A DNA stretch of 64,000 nt from Prochilodus magdalenae (Eukaryota; Chordata; Actinopteri; Characiformes; Prochilodontidae). The position numbers and the translations under genes were made by a program. The notes under the pieces were generated by a model. The model did no database searches. It had not been told where the DNA came from and saw only the letters and a program-made list of their open reading frames with translations. Each line of letters opens with the position of its first letter. Positions within the stretch are counted from its first letter, which is position 1. The stretch lies in the NCBI GenBank assembly GCA_024036415.1, contig JAMWET010002899.1, positions 465,001 through 529,000 of the forward strand, given 5' to 3'. This document shows positions 22,574 to 34,629 of the stretch, one piece after another.

Positions 22574-25500
22574 TTATTTATATAAAGAGCAGTGAGGTTA
22601 TAGCTTATGGAACACCCACATTTCCCTTCCCTGAAAAATAATGCTAGTCTCGTTATTTTGCCCCGTGGCTGTCCTGATTACATTTTGCTTCTTTACTGTT
22701 TCTTGTGTTTATTTATTATAAATAACAAATATGATCCTTAAAATTTTGGTTCTTAAACTTCTCAGAACAGAAAACGGTTATTAGCGCCGCTGTTCTAGAA
22801 ATTTAATTTACCCACAAGCCGATTTAGAAAACATCCTAGTTATTCCTTTAAAGCTTGTAACATTTTATGATAAAGACATTCATCAGCTTCTTGTTTCCCC
22901 CGTTAATGGGTGTTGCTGTTATATTCTGGTACCTGAAGTGTTATTATAACTGCACCATTTGGGGTGGAACAGAAGAAAAACTGGTGAAGGGGCTGTATGT
23001 CAGAGTCAGCGCAGGAACGGATAAATCTAAACAAGAAGCGGTTCTTTAACTGATGCTACCAAATTCAGGCTGCTGCCTCAGTGTAAAAACACAATGTGCG
23101 AAAGGCACTCTATACAGCCAGTGTGTGGTTTGTCCATTCTAAGCATCTGTAGAAATACTGTAGCTCTACATGGCAGCCTCTGTTGGGATATGACCTGCTC
23201 CTTTATTCTAGGCTAACAAAGGTACAATGATTTAATCTCCCCAGCCAGATAGTAACCCCATAAAAAAGGAATTTATTTTATTTTATAAGCATAAGCAAAA
23301 AATATAATTAGCAAAAATATATATATCTTACAACTATATTATAAGCAAAAAAATTTTTTTTTTAAATTAATTAAACACCAAAAACAAGCCACTGGTGACA
23401 AAAGCACTATTTTATGGATCATGATATAATATGGAAAATATATATAAACATCTAATCATGTGCTACCCCAATGATAATTCCCATTTACTTACTTAAAAGA
23501 AACTAACGTGAATCCAAGGCTGAAAGTGTCTGTGGTGGAGTTAAAGATTTGTCTGGAATTCTGGCAAAAAAAAAAATAGAAAAAAAAAAGAAATTTAATT
23601 TTTCAGCTTTATGGCTTAGAATGTAACAAAACCTCTAAGCCTGAGTGTCTTTGTGGTCATTGCTTAATGCTAATCTGTTTGTGGCTCCTTTATATCATTA
23701 ATATACCTTAAATCAAGGAAGATCAGTTAACCCTCAGCCCCATGTTGTGTCCCACTTTGACCAGCGGAAGCAGCCATGCTGTCCTCCAACTGAAGCGCTG
23801 AGATCTAGTCACACTAGCGAGCTTTATAACAGTCAGATCATGCCACGCTGGTAATCTGGAAGCACCGGGCTTTAGGATGCCCTTTTTATCGGCACAGGCG
23901 GGACATCTGCCACCTTGGCACAGATTCATGCTGGCATAGCACTGCTGGGCTTATTTAGAATAGCAGCACAAACAATAGGAGAACTTCTGGGAATCAGACC
24001 TGATGAAGGGTCACTTTTAGCCTTATGCATTCTTAGAAAGACACTAGCACTCTAAGGGCCAGATGTCCATGCAAGAGCAGGTGCAGCAGGATACGTGACT
24101 CGATGTGGCCACAGTATCCGCTCGCAATTCGCTTGAAATGAATGCTTAACTTAGTAAGGCTTTGGCTAATCAAACCGTGCATAGACCCACGTAAAGAGAA
24201 AATGCAAGAGGTATATTTTGCAATGTGGCTCTCTCGTGTATGGAGCAGCCGCACCATGTGGTTAAATTGTGGTATTCAGTCAAACACCCCTAGAATAAGG
24301 TCACTATGCCCAGTTCCAAACCTGCTCTAGAGGGGTATAAACCCAACAGCATAGGACTGTGAAGTAGTGTAACTGCATTCTCTCGAGTGATGGAGCTCCA
24401 TACAGTTTCACAGGGGTGAGTTTGCGTGACCCAGAACAGTTTATTCCACATGAGTATCTGACCTGACTAATATGTATGTGGCTAAATGCAATCCAGTCCT
24501 TACAACAATGTTCCAACTGCTAGTGTAAAGCCTACCCAGATGACTAGAGACTGTTACTGCAGCACTATAAACACTATTAATATGCTTCATTTCAGTAGAA
24601 ACACTGGATGAGCAGGTGGAATGAAAAGACAGACTCTCCCAGGCATACATTTCTCACATCTTTATAGCGTTCCACCGCATTTACAATTTACAGAAGCACA
24701 AGTCATTGTTTTAGTGTCACATCATTAACAGCTTGATGTGGTGCATTCCCTCCCTTAAGCTCCATGTGTTCTTCAGAGCGCCTGTTAACACCACAAGGGC
24801 TCTTAGGCGTAAGAGCGCATACTCTGAAAGCCCCCCGACTCTTTGAACTGTCCAGCAGGCTGTCAGAGGGAATGCTTTGAAGAGCAGTTATGACTGAGAA
24901 GCCCTAAGGATAGACTTCAGTAGCGATCTTAGATTGAAGTGGTGATGTATAGGAGGAGTGGGTTGGAGAGGCTGCCCTCAACGCACACCTAGGAGCGCTC
25001 AAGAGCTGTAAAAGTTGATAATATAGGTCATAAGAAGGGATGTGTCTACATGTCAGAGAGAATAAGACAGAAACAGAGAGGAAGAAACTGGGGAATAAGA
25101 GACGCTGGAGTTGATGGAAGCAAGTGCTGTCTGTTCAGGGTACTGTCTACTGTTATAGTACATGCCTTGTTAACATCTAAAAATGTTCAAATATTCAAAT
25201 TGCGGGCCCAGGGTTGGTAGTAATGCCTGTAATACTCCTCTGTATGAGTTGTGCTGACATCTTCATTATAACATCAGACTGTTTTTTAACTAGGTGTGTC
25301 CAAATGTTCAGCTATTATAATACACAGTGTTTTACAACAACTCGTTCCCACCATACAGTCTGTTGAAAAGCAGCCTCTATACGAGTGTCATTCTGTGTAA
25401 TTCTTCCTGCCGCAATATTCTGTCAACCGTAAGTTGGTCAAGTAATTTTTACTCGTAGCTTCTGCAACTATTTAATGGTGGAAAACATTACTAGTATTAA

Positions 25501-28500
25501 AAATATTTATTTTGAATAATAATTTTACCTTTTTTGCCTTCACAAATTATTTGCTCTGTAAAACAGATATACAGGGGTTGGACAATGAAACTGAAACACC
25601 TGTCATTTTAGTGTGGGAGGTCTCATGGCTAAATTGGACCAGCCTGGTGGCCAATCTTCATTAGTTGCACATTGCACCAGTAAGAGCAGAGTGTGAAGGT
25701 TCAATTAGCAGGTAAGAGCACAGTTCTGCTCAAAATACTGCAATGCACACAGCATTATGGGACATACCAGAGTTCAAAAGAGGACACATTGTTGGTGCAC
25801 GTCTTGCTGGCGCATCTGTGACCAAGACAGCAAGTCTTTGTGATGTATTAAGAGCCACGGTATCCAGGGTAATGTCAGCATACCACCAAGAAGGACGAAC
25901 CTCCACCAGCATCACGTAGTGACCTGGCCACTATCCTGCAAGAAGAATGGCTTAAAATCCCTCTGACCACTGTGCAGGACGCAGTATATGTCATTGCCAA
26001 GACCAACTGACGCTGTATTGGCCGCAAAAGGAGGCCCTACACCATACTAATAAATGATTGTGGTCTAAAACCAGGTGTTTCAGTTTCATTGTCCAACCCC
26101 TGTACATGTAAACAGTGTGTCTTATGAATACTTTCCCTAATAAAGAAATATTTCACCACATTTTTTCCTCTCCATGTAAACTGGGCAGACCTAATCTTGG
26201 GTAACGCTTCTGTAAGCATGTCCTACCCTATACCTCAGCATAACCAATAGCTGACTAGTTGGACTACTTGTCTGTAACCGCCTGCCCGTTCCTTCATCTA
26301 AACACCAGCATTGTTTTCTCATCTGTTCCTTTATTCACACATGGCTCCATCTGTCTGTCCACACATCTGTTTCTGCTGTTTCTTTGTGTGTTGCTTCGTC
26401 CATGAATCTGTTTGTTCATCCACCTATGCAACGGCCTGTCTACACAGCAGGTCTGTTACTGTCATGTAAAAGCTGGAGAACTGTTTGAGGCCTTTATGGG
26501 ATGGGAAGAGTTCCAGGATGGGTCTGATAAGCGTTTTTAAAACTGTTTTATCTTAAATGTTATTTTAATATTTTACTCTGTGTTTCCTGGGGCTTTATTC
26601 TGCTTGACTGTTATTTTAATATTTGTCATGACAAATGACTTCAGGTGGAATAAGAGACTTTGCTAGTCTACAACTAGCAGTTAAAGCTGTTTAAATGCAA
26701 ATCATGCCCTCGTTCTCTCTGAGTATAAACACTTTCTTGGTCATGTTCTTGTGGGAGGTGAGTGAAAAGAACATGAAGGTTGTGAAACGATTGTGGTAGT
26801 CTTTTGCAAGAAATTGAACAGAATCAGTTTTAGCCTGTTCTACATGTGTTTGTGAACTGATCTGATTGGAAGTGCGTACATTTGATGCAACACTCAGTTT
26901 GCCAAACCCCACCGAAACCAGCATATGAACAGCTAAAGTCAATTTAGTCCCTGCCAACTCAGCAAGTTGCTCTGTTTATATACCTGTGCCTGCAGGAGAT
27001 GGATTTCTTCAGGAGCCCGTTTGCTATGATGGACAACATGATGGCAGGCATGAGGAACAGAATGGAAAATACACAACGAAACTTTGTGAGTTCTTCTAAA
27101 CCCTCTACAAAATCCAGCCAACACTTGAAACTGAAACATGTTCCTTTTGTCTGAAGTACTTAGTGTTTACTGTGATTAGGCCTGTGGTTAAGCATGATCA
27201 TTTTATTTTAGGGAAACATGTCCACAGACTCCAACACCCATGCGTTCAGCTCCTCCTCAGTCATGACATACTCTAAAGTCGGAGATGAGCCACCCAAAGT
27301 GTTCCAGGCCTCCAGTCAGACACGGTCCGCTCCTGGCGGGGTGAGTACTGAATAATATTGGCCAGTATTAAAACACAAAGGGCCAGATTCATGAAATGCA
27401 CCGCTAGATTTACCATGAGGTTATAAGCTAGGTGTTGTGTTAACATGCTTCCTCATTCATAAACATTCATATCCAAAACTATTTCAAAATGTGTCTTAGG
27501 TAGCAGGGACCAGTTCGTTGATTAACTTCATAATACTGTTTGGCACATTTGCCGGACTATGATACGTTCATCGCTGAGTTCTACGAATCTGGCCCAATTT
27601 ATTTTTGTACTTTATATACATGAGTGTAAAGCTGCTGTTACAGGAGTGAAAATACAGCGGGACAATGACAGAAGTATGTATCTGTGTGTAGATTAGGGAA
27701 ACTAGACGGGCTCTCAAGGACTCAGAGAGCGGGGTAGAAAAGATGTCCATAGGCCACCACATCCAGGACAGGGGCCACGTCATCGAAAGGAAACAGAACC
27801 GAAAAACAGGAGAGAAGGAGCTTAACCAGGACTTCCAGAACATGGATGAGAGTGAGTCTCTCAGTTTGTTGTATTTGTCTTATTAACTTAAACTGTTGGA
27901 AAGAGACAGAATGTCTTTGGTGGGATACTGTGTCATATTGCTTTTTAGTTTTAGCTTTATTCAAGCAAGGATGTGTTTAATGTCTTAAACAAAGATATTT
28001 TAAAATAAAAATATACAAGTCCAATCCAAGCAAGCTACAGTACTTTTTGGTTTAATTGTTTAAGACAACATGGATTTGGTTGCATGGTTTTGTCAAAGTC
28101 CATCAGAGGCACCCGATATAATTACATCAGCAGAATTTAATAATGGATTGTTTAGGTAAACTAAGGACATGATGGTAACTTGTGTTTACGCTAATGTTGT
28201 TTGGACAAAAACATGATCACCAGCCAGACAAATATCTTTATATATCATCAATATCATCATTATCACAAATACCCCAAACTTTCGCACAGTACTGTTTGTC
28301 ATATTTAGTAATGCTAATTGATATACATTGAATACTGAATTTTGTCAAATAAAATGTTTTGCGATTATTGTTATTTTTCTTTATCAGTTCAGTTTCCTCT
28401 TCACATAGGTCAGGCATGAGTTGGCTTCAGTTGACTTGAAAGACAAGTCTGGTCAAACAGTTCTTTACCCAGCCAGCCATAACACATTCTTGTCTTTATT

Positions 28501-30430
28501 TATTTACCTTTCTGTAACGGGAAGCAAAACACAAGATCAAATTTTAGCAGTTGCCCTATTTAGTCACCCTGGGCAGGAATCCTGTCCCTCACCCCTGACC
28601 TCTGACCCTCACCTCTTTGGCCTTGTAGCTGAAGCTCAGTCCTTCGATGAGGAGTGGCAGCGGGAGCTGTCCAAATTCCAACCCAGTGCTCCACTGTCCC
28701 ACCTGGAAGCACCCCGGCCCAGAGCAGTGCACAGAGCGGCCATTGCTGGCCCTGAAGATGAACAGAGGTGAGCTATGTGCTACTGCACACAACGGCAAGC
28801 GTCTATAATTAAGATTTGTGCAACAGGCCACAAAAGGATTGGCACTGCTGTGTATCAACCTCCAACTCTTGTTCAAATTGATAGTTCCAGTTTAGTCTGA
28901 TACTGGTGCTGCGCTTTAGGCTTCTGTGAATTATGTAAAATAACATTTCCACACCTGCAACAACATTTCTGTGTTCTGTATTAAAGCGATCGTTGTGCTG
29001 TGGATGTGGTCATTATTCACTGTTCTGTTGCTCTAGCAGAAAGATTATTAATAGGTGGAGCCAATAAGTATATAGCCAGTTATTCCAAATCATACTAAGC
29101 ATACCTTAATTAAGAGCACAGGTAATTTCCTAAGCAACTTCAACTCGACTGATCAGGTCAGCAGATAGCTAACAGACAAAGTACATTACGACTTCATCAT
29201 AAAAAGGAAAGCATATCAGTAGTAGTAATACTAACCAATCAGCTCTCTGTAGCAGTAATAATAACCAGTCAGCACTCAGTAGCAGTAATACTAACCAATC
29301 AGCACTCAGTAGCAGTAATACTAACCAATCACCCCTTAGTAGAAGTAATACTAATCAATCAGCACTCAGTAACAGTAATACTAACCAGTCAGCACTCAGT
29401 AGCAGTAATACTAACCAGTCAGCACTCAGTAGCAGTAATACTAACCAATCAGCACTCAGTAGCAGTAATACTAACCAATCAACACTCAGTAGCAGTAATA
29501 CTAACCAATCAGCACTCAGTAGAAGTAATACTAATCAATCAGCACTCAGTAACAGTAATACTAACCAGTCAGCACTCAGTACCAGTAATACTAACCAATC
29601 AGCACTCAGTAGCAGTAATACTAACCAATCAGCACTCAGTAGCAGTAAGCAGTAATACTAACCAATCAGCACTTAGTAGCAGTAATACTAACCAATCAGC
29701 ACTCAGTAGCAGTAATACTAACCAATCAGCTCTCAGTAGCAGTAATACTAACCAATCAGCTCTCAGTAGCGGTAATACTAACCAATCAGCACTCAGTAGC
29801 AGTAATACTAACCAATCAGCACTCAGTAGCAGTAATACTAACCAATCAGCACTCAGTAGCAGTAATACTAACCAATCAGCACTCAGTAACAGTAATACTA
29901 ACCAATCAGCACTCAGTAGAAGTAATACTAATCAATCAGCACTCAGTAACAGTAATACTAACCAATCAGCTCTCAGTAACAGTAATACTAACCAATCAGC
30001 ACTCAGTAGCGGTAATACTAACCAATCAGCACTCAGTAGCAGTAATACTAACCAATCAGCACTCAGTAGCGGTAATACTAACCAATCAGCACTCAGTAGC
30101 AGTAATACTAACCAGTCAGCACTCAGTAGCAGTAATACTAACCAATCAGCACTCAGTAGCAGTAATACTAACCAGCTCTCAGTAGCAGGACTCACTCCAG
30201 ATGTTCTAATACAGACTTATAAAACAGGTTCTCAAAGACTACAGCTCCCTCTGCCGACAAAACCTCTGTTGAACTGTTTTTGCGTAAACATGTCGTTTTA
30301 ATATTCTATTCGTCGTTTATATATTAATTCGTCTGATTTTTTTTGCTTCTCCAGTGAAAACACTGAACACAAGAAGAAGACACACATCTCTGAACTCAAC
30401 ATTCAAGGCTCCAGTATGAAGAAGAAGTAA
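16950..30430 (+). CDS. mlf1: mlf1, myeloid leukemia factor 1, complete
   Basis: Seven coding exons are 16950-16996, 19221-19383, 26996-27085, 27212-27340, 27692-27851, 28629-28767 and 30355-30430 (stop TAA 30428-30430). Together they give 267 aa, against 268 in human MLF1. The protein begins MFNSLLREFEDDPFF and has a RSFSDP site at residues 31-36, which fits a mode-1 14-3-3 binding motif and aligns with human Ser34. A central conserved block includes SVMTYSKIGDEPPKVFQAS, followed by FDEEWQ and a lysine-rich tail. MLF proteins are small nuclear-cytoplasmic adaptors that bind 14-3-3 and affect cell-cycle and blood-cell differentiation. All junctions are GT-AG and in phase. Intron 2 (7.6 kb) is largest. 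Intron 6 carries a 30-bp minisatellite that ends about 165 bp before the last exon. Confidence 0.96.
17165..17320. repeat. Hairpin repeat near mlf1 exon 1
   Basis: One arm reads CAATTCGCCAGCTTCTTTTT then CCCGTTCCACCTTAAAT. The facing arm reads ATTTAAGGTGGAACGGGGAA then GAAGCCGGCGAATTG. The stem is about 45 bp with a loop of about 60 bp that is AT-rich. It lies in mlf1 intron 1. Confidence 0.8.
17405..17520. repeat. Second hairpin repeat in mlf1 intron 1
   Basis: CCCCGTTCTACCTTAAGTGG faces CCATTTAAGGTGGAAAGGG, followed by GAACAAGAAGCCGGCGAATT. This is the same family as 17165-17320 and lies only about 85 bp from it in the same orientation, suggesting local duplication or repeated insertion. 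Confidence 0.75.
17963..18016. repeat. TA dinucleotide microsatellite
   Basis: About 27 TA units lie in mlf1 intron 1. Confidence 0.97.
18375..18722 (+). mobile_element. Degenerate Tc1-like fragment
   Basis: It shares a layout with 24240-24560 (AGAGGGGTATAAA near the start, GGAGTGATGGAGCT further in) and ends CCATATAGTGTA. This resembles the common fish Tc1 end that also appears at 59640-59865. No open transposase frame is left. Confidence 0.55.
19384..22845 (+). other. mlf1 intron 2, first part
   Basis: Intronic sequence without recognised genes. It contains a TA-rich microsatellite at about 22543-22585 and poly-T stretches. The open frames at 19946-20248 and 21533-21820 show no known domain and lack coding signatures. 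Confidence 0.55.
22846..23300. repeat. Diverged copy of the 12576-13435 repeat with hairpin arms
   Basis: It holds a TTCCTTTAAAGCTTGTAA end, hairpin-family arms (CATCAGCTTCTTGTTTC and AAACAAGAAGCGG) and a block at 23080-23230 resembling 13190-13330 (ACAGCCAGTGTGT, then GGCAGCCTC). The boundaries are approximate. Confidence 0.5.
24240..24560 (+). mobile_element. Degenerate Tc1-like fragment
   Basis: Homologous to 18375-18640 over scattered blocks (CTAGAGGGGTATAAA, GAGTGATGGAGCTC). No intact coding remains. The rest of mlf1 intron 2 (23300-25570 and 26105-26995) shows nothing else recognisable. Confidence 0.5.
25572..26102 (+). mobile_element. Internally deleted Tc1-like element, copy
   Basis: 531 bp is flanked by TA (25570-25571, 26103-26104). 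The TIRs begin CAGGGGTTGGACAATGAAAC. The inside joins the start of a transposase ([20 protein letters not shown], helix-turn-helix) to the C-terminal end ([19 protein letters not shown]) with the catalytic core absent. It therefore could only move with an enzyme supplied elsewhere. It lies in mlf1 intron 2. Confidence 0.9.
29214..30188. repeat. 30-bp minisatellite with CCAAT core (about 32 units)
   Basis: Tandem units of exactly 30 bp share the core CTAACCAATCAGCACTC followed by AGTAGCAGTAAT-like sequence. The array stays in register from 29221 to about 29640, shifts once by 10 bp through a partial duplication (AGCAGTAAGCAGTAA), and then stays in register to the end. Units differ at a few fixed sites (AGCAGT/AACAGT, CAGCACTC/CAGCTCTC, CCAAT/CCAGT). 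It lies in mlf1 intron 6, ending about 165 bp before the last exon. Confidence 0.97.
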
Positions 30431-30441
30431 AAACTTGATGA

Positions 30442-30447
30442 AATAAA
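30442..30447 (+). terminator. mlf1: Proximal mlf1 poly(A) signal
   Basis: AATAAA lies 12 bp after the mlf1 stop codon. Use would give a very short 3'UTR. A distal AATAAA at 31176-31181 is the more usual distance. Confidence 0.4.
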
Positions 30448-31175
30448 ACTCTTTGGCAGGCCGTGGCTCTCTGGTGCTTTCGCCCGTATCTCTTTCAGAC
30501 CAGTGCTTATGCTGTCCATGCTACTCGCTTCTGCACCGTAAGCTAGGCTGCAGCTGCGTCTGCTTGAGTGATCCAGAGTGCCCCATCACTTTACTTCTGT
30601 ATTTACAGAAATGTGTGAGGAAGATTGCGTTGACAGAATACAGTGTTACCTGAAACTGGTCAGTTCAATCACTTGATGAAATCCGATATTTATGTTAACT
30701 AAATTGCATAGTTTTTTTTCTGTCATATTTTCACGCACAATCTATTTTCTTCCATCGTCTGTCCAGGGAGTGAAAGTTTGGTTTCTTGATTTCCCTCGAT
30801 TGCTTGGATATATTTGCATTTTCTCCAACCTACATTTTTCTTTTATTCTTTTTTAATGAAACACAAATGCATAGTGCACGTAATACACAAATATTATAGA
30901 AGTTCAAAATGCACTTAGGAATATTGTAACACATGTGTAATTGGCTACCCTGTACCCTTTACAAGAAGCATTATCTGCTGTATACTTTTTTAAAATGCAT
31001 AATAAGACAGTTTTTATACAGTTGTCATTGTATTTGGCTTGTTGGCCTGTATTTTCAGCTTGTTGATTTTATGTTGATCTTGTTTTTCAGAAAGGCTGTT
31101 AAAATGAAAGCAAGGTGTAAAGACATGTTCTCAGCTACGGTATAACTTAATATTAGTGTACTTAATAATGTCCTC

Positions 31176-31181
31176 AATAAA
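31176..31181 (+). terminator. mlf1: Distal mlf1 poly(A) signal
   Basis: AATAAA lies about 745 bp after the mlf1 stop, followed by T/G-containing sequence (CTCTGTTCTCTGAGT). Confidence 0.5.
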
Positions 31182-31199
31182 ACTCTGTTCTCTGAGTCA

Positions 31200-32600
31200 C
31201 GAGTGTCTTTCTAAATTAAACTGGCCCGTACCAAAGACACTAACAGTGAGCCAGTCATTCAAATGAAATGAGAAGGGCTGCTGATCAGCTGTCCTCATCC
31301 ATATGACCACATGCTCTACAACCTGAGAGCTTATTCTGAGATGGCTGATGTACTTGACCCGTAATGTGCTGATTATTTGATATGTGAATACATGTGCCGT
31401 ATCTGTTAGACCCTGTTAGGCTCAGCTGTTGGATAACCCACACTGCCATACATGTGGGCGTGGCAGCCTTTACACTTTGAATAGTCTGAATTTCTACGTT
31501 CACACTAAGCTCGGGCTGTCAGCACTCATCAACTGATTTATCAAACCAGAATGAAATTTTACTCTTCTGATGAATTTGCAAACAGTTTCAGTTTGTGAAT
31601 GTTGTATTTTATTGCTGTCGGATCAAAACAAATCTCCAAAGATTGGAAACTAATTCCGAGTAATCCTTCTCAAAATGGGATTTGTACTAGACTGCTTCTC
31701 TGGTATATTAAACAAAAGGTATTTAACAGATAAGTAAAAGTATAGAGGAGCAGTGTAAGAAGGCAGTGTACTTTTTAAAGCTCACTACTTTAGAAACCGA
31801 GGAATAGGTGCCCTCGTTTGTGGATCTGCTACGGTGAAATATGTGGAAGAGCTCTGAGCTGGTTAATCTGGTGTTTGCACATGTGGCTTTCCTGGGTTGA
31901 CCATGGTCTGAGGGGAACTGGATATGTTATTAGCTACACCTTGGATAACTGAGAGCTAGCTAACATTACTTTTCACAGCATACCACACCACGTAAACAGG
32001 TTCTCTCCCAAGAAACCTAGTTCCTTTAGAGTCGGACACTCAACCATGGATCGCTGAATCAGGAGTACAGTGTTCGGTCACTGCGGAGCCATTTGATGTT
32101 CAGTCTTTGATGCTACTTCTGACTAAAACATGGGCTTCTGAAGTATGTAAGATGCTTAAGTGACATCTTTAGTTATACATAGCAGTTTTACGGTGGATCA
32201 TCCAGTGATACTAATGATGGAGTGTACTGTCTTGTAGTCTGCTAGCTAGCTCCAAGTTCCATTCATTTTCACACCCATTCAAACTCTATTGTTTCCTTTA
32301 ACCTACAGCCATCAAACTGCATGTACTCACTCAGGGACTCACTCGACTCTAATCCACAGCCATACTGACCTGCACTCCTCTATGTTTTGTTTATTGATCC
32401 CTCGTTCCTCCTATACACTCCCATTCATTTTAAGCAACACTTTAGCAACTGGCTAGCAAGAAGCTTAAGGTGCACATGTAACAGTGTTAAAAGTGTATTT
32501 TATATATATAAATAGTTCAGTGAAATTCCTGCAAATGAGTTCAGCACCACCTGCTGGTTAAAGGCTGCCAGTGTCAGTATAACAGGAGTGCATGCTGGGA
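31200..32600. other. Intergenic, no recognised feature
   Basis: Sequence between mlf1 and gfm1 with no exon or recognised repeat. Short frames have no family resemblance. Confidence 0.5.
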
Positions 32601-32608
32601 GACCCCCA

Positions 32609-32911
32609 GCAGTCTGAGATATCCCTGCTGTGGGTAAGTTGTCTCTCTGCAGAGCTCCGGTGAAAATCAGTAAAATATCAAAATAAGTACTCAGCGCTAG
32701 TATATTTTAATATTTAACAGATCTAAATGACTATATAACGAACATGCATGTGTTAGTTACATGTATTAAGTCATTTTTGTGTGCCGATTAGCTAGCTGAT
32801 TTAGCTAGCAGGCCACATGTCACTGTTGCTAATAATAGTGAATTCTGCTGTGGGCTGGCTAGCTGACCAGACACTGAGCTGACGTGTGTTTGAGTGCTGA
32901 ACTCGTTGCAG
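32609..32911 (+). repeat. Source blocks of a duplicated segment
   Basis: Two blocks, 32609-32634 (GCAGTCTGAGATATCCCTGC onward) and 32845-32911 (CTGCTGTGGGCTGGCTAGC onward), reappear joined together at 33358-33440. Each contains the 10-mer CTGCTGTGGG, which is the join point in the downstream copy. Confidence 0.75.
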
Positions 32912-33357
32912 GTGGGTTTAATTCTATAATTCTTGTAATTCCTTTGGGTATAGTAATAAGTTAAACATTTGAGGAAATGTGCTTTAGCTTGAACCTAGCT
33001 CTGCTAGGTGTGTTGTATTTGGAGTAACCACAAGGTGGCAGTATTGTTTGTTTATTTGTAATGGTTTCAACTGTGAAAATCTATAAAATGGATGATGTGA
33101 TTTGAGCAACTATAGTATGATTTTATAAGAATATTTTTATTTCACTTTTATTTTGGTTTAAGTAAGATTGATATAATGACACTGATTATAAGAATATTGT
33201 AATAATAATAATAATAATAACAATATAATTACATAAATAGATACAATTATAAATGTTTAGTTTTCTAATTAATATTTACTATATCTTCATACTATACGAT
33301 TATTGTCTTTTTTTTTATTTTTATGTACTATGAAAAAACTACATACAGAAAAACCGA

Positions 33358-33440
33358 GCAGTCTGAGATATCCCTGCTGTGGGCTGGCTAGCTGACCAGA
33401 CACTGAACTGACGTATATTTGAATGCTGAACTCGTTGCAG
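33358..33440 (+). repeat. Joined copy of 32609-32634 and 32845-32911
   Basis: 83 bp runs through the first block, the shared 10-mer CTGCTGTGGG, and the second block up to GAACTCGTTGCAG. The roughly 210 bp between the source blocks is missing. Only a few bases differ. Confidence 0.8.
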
Positions 33441-34068
33441 AATAAAAGATCCATCATCCAACCATGTGGTGTCCATCCTTGGGGCGGGACGGAGTAGGAA
33501 AGGTCACACACAACCACTCTGCACTTTTACCAGGACCTTACTAGCACTTTACTAGTGACTTCATCACCCAGTCTTCAACACTCAGTGCTTTATGTGCTTT
33601 ATGCAAGCAGCACTAGTGTCAAAGATTATTCCATTAATAGCCCAATAGTTTTTTTTTTTACTGATTTTTGTACAGAGATACAGAGAATATTTTTTTTGTG
33701 AGGTGGTTGTTATTTATGTATGTATGTATGTATTTATTTATTTATTTATTTACTTACTTACTTTCTTACTTAGTTGTTAGTTTTTTGTTTTGTTTTTTGA
33801 ACTTAGCACAAGGACAAAAAAATACAAAGTGAAGGATAGAGATAATTAAGAATAAAGAACAGCTATAAATGAAATATAAATAATTAGCAAGGAGCGAGGT
33901 GTGAGCGAGGTTTATACAACTGTAATAAATTTTATGTCATATTTTATGTGTTTACTCAAAATAGTAAAAGTATGTTAGTAAAGTATAGAGAACTGCCTTT
34001 CCATCTGCTAGTATGTATGTGATATTTATTCACAGTAATCAGGATCACAGTATCTGACATATTAGTAT
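33441..34068. other. AT-rich intergenic with TATG and TTTA runs
   Basis: It contains (TATG)n then (TTTA)n at about 33710-33760 and poly-T stretches. No gene is recognised. Confidence 0.5.
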
Positions 34069-34625
34069 CTAAGGATTCAAGGAGACTTTATTGTCATTCG
34101 CATCACATGTGGTACATGGGGTGGAACGAAATTGTGGTACCCAAGGACCCAGTTTTACCCAGACAGCAGTACTTAAATAAATAAAATAAACATAAATATA
34201 TAAAAATATATGTGAAAATGAAAATAAAAATGAAAATAAAAATAAAAATAAGCAGGAATAGAGAAGGTAGCAGCAGAGTGTAATAAAGTGACTAGTGTTG
34301 CTAAAGTGTCTGTGCAGTGGTTCCACTAAGTGGCGTTTAAAAGTCTTACAGCTTCCGGAATGAAGCTGTTCCTCAGTCTGTTCGTTCTACACTTAATGCT
34401 CCGCAGCCTCCTGCCTGAGGGGAGCGGGACAAACAGTGAGTGTGCTGGGTGAGTGGGGTCCTTCATGATGCAGGTGGCCCTCTTCCTGCATCTGGAGGTG
34501 TAGATGTCCGTGGTGGTGGGGAGGCTGACTCCGACAGACCTCTGTGCAGCCTTCACCACCCTCTGCAGAGCTTTCCTGTCTGCAGCAGAGCAGCTTCCGT
34601 GCCACACGTTGATGCTGGAGCATAG
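34069..34625 (-). mobile_element. Non-LTR retrotransposon 3' end (LINE ORF2 C-terminus)
   Basis: On the minus strand, a frame at 34326-34607 encodes CSAADRKALQRVVKAAQRS, later HPAHSLFVPLPSGRRLRSIK and LRNSFIPEAVRLLN. This is the C-terminal tail typical of fish LINE reverse-transcriptase proteins. The 3' part (34069-34325) holds a TTTATTGTCATTCGCATCAC-type 3'UTR seen in fish. The reverse-transcriptase and endonuclease domains are absent, as expected for 5'-truncated insertions. Confidence 0.8.
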
Positions 34626-34629
34626 AACG

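Noticed and set aside
29214..30188. Regular repeats resembling a CRISPR array
   Set aside because: The units are directly tandem without unique spacers, and the sequence is vertebrate.
29932..30195. Minus-strand open frame of 87 codons with repeated SADWLVLLLL-type units
   Set aside because: It is a by-product of the 30-bp minisatellite, whose unit length is a multiple of three. There is no start context, splice site or family support.
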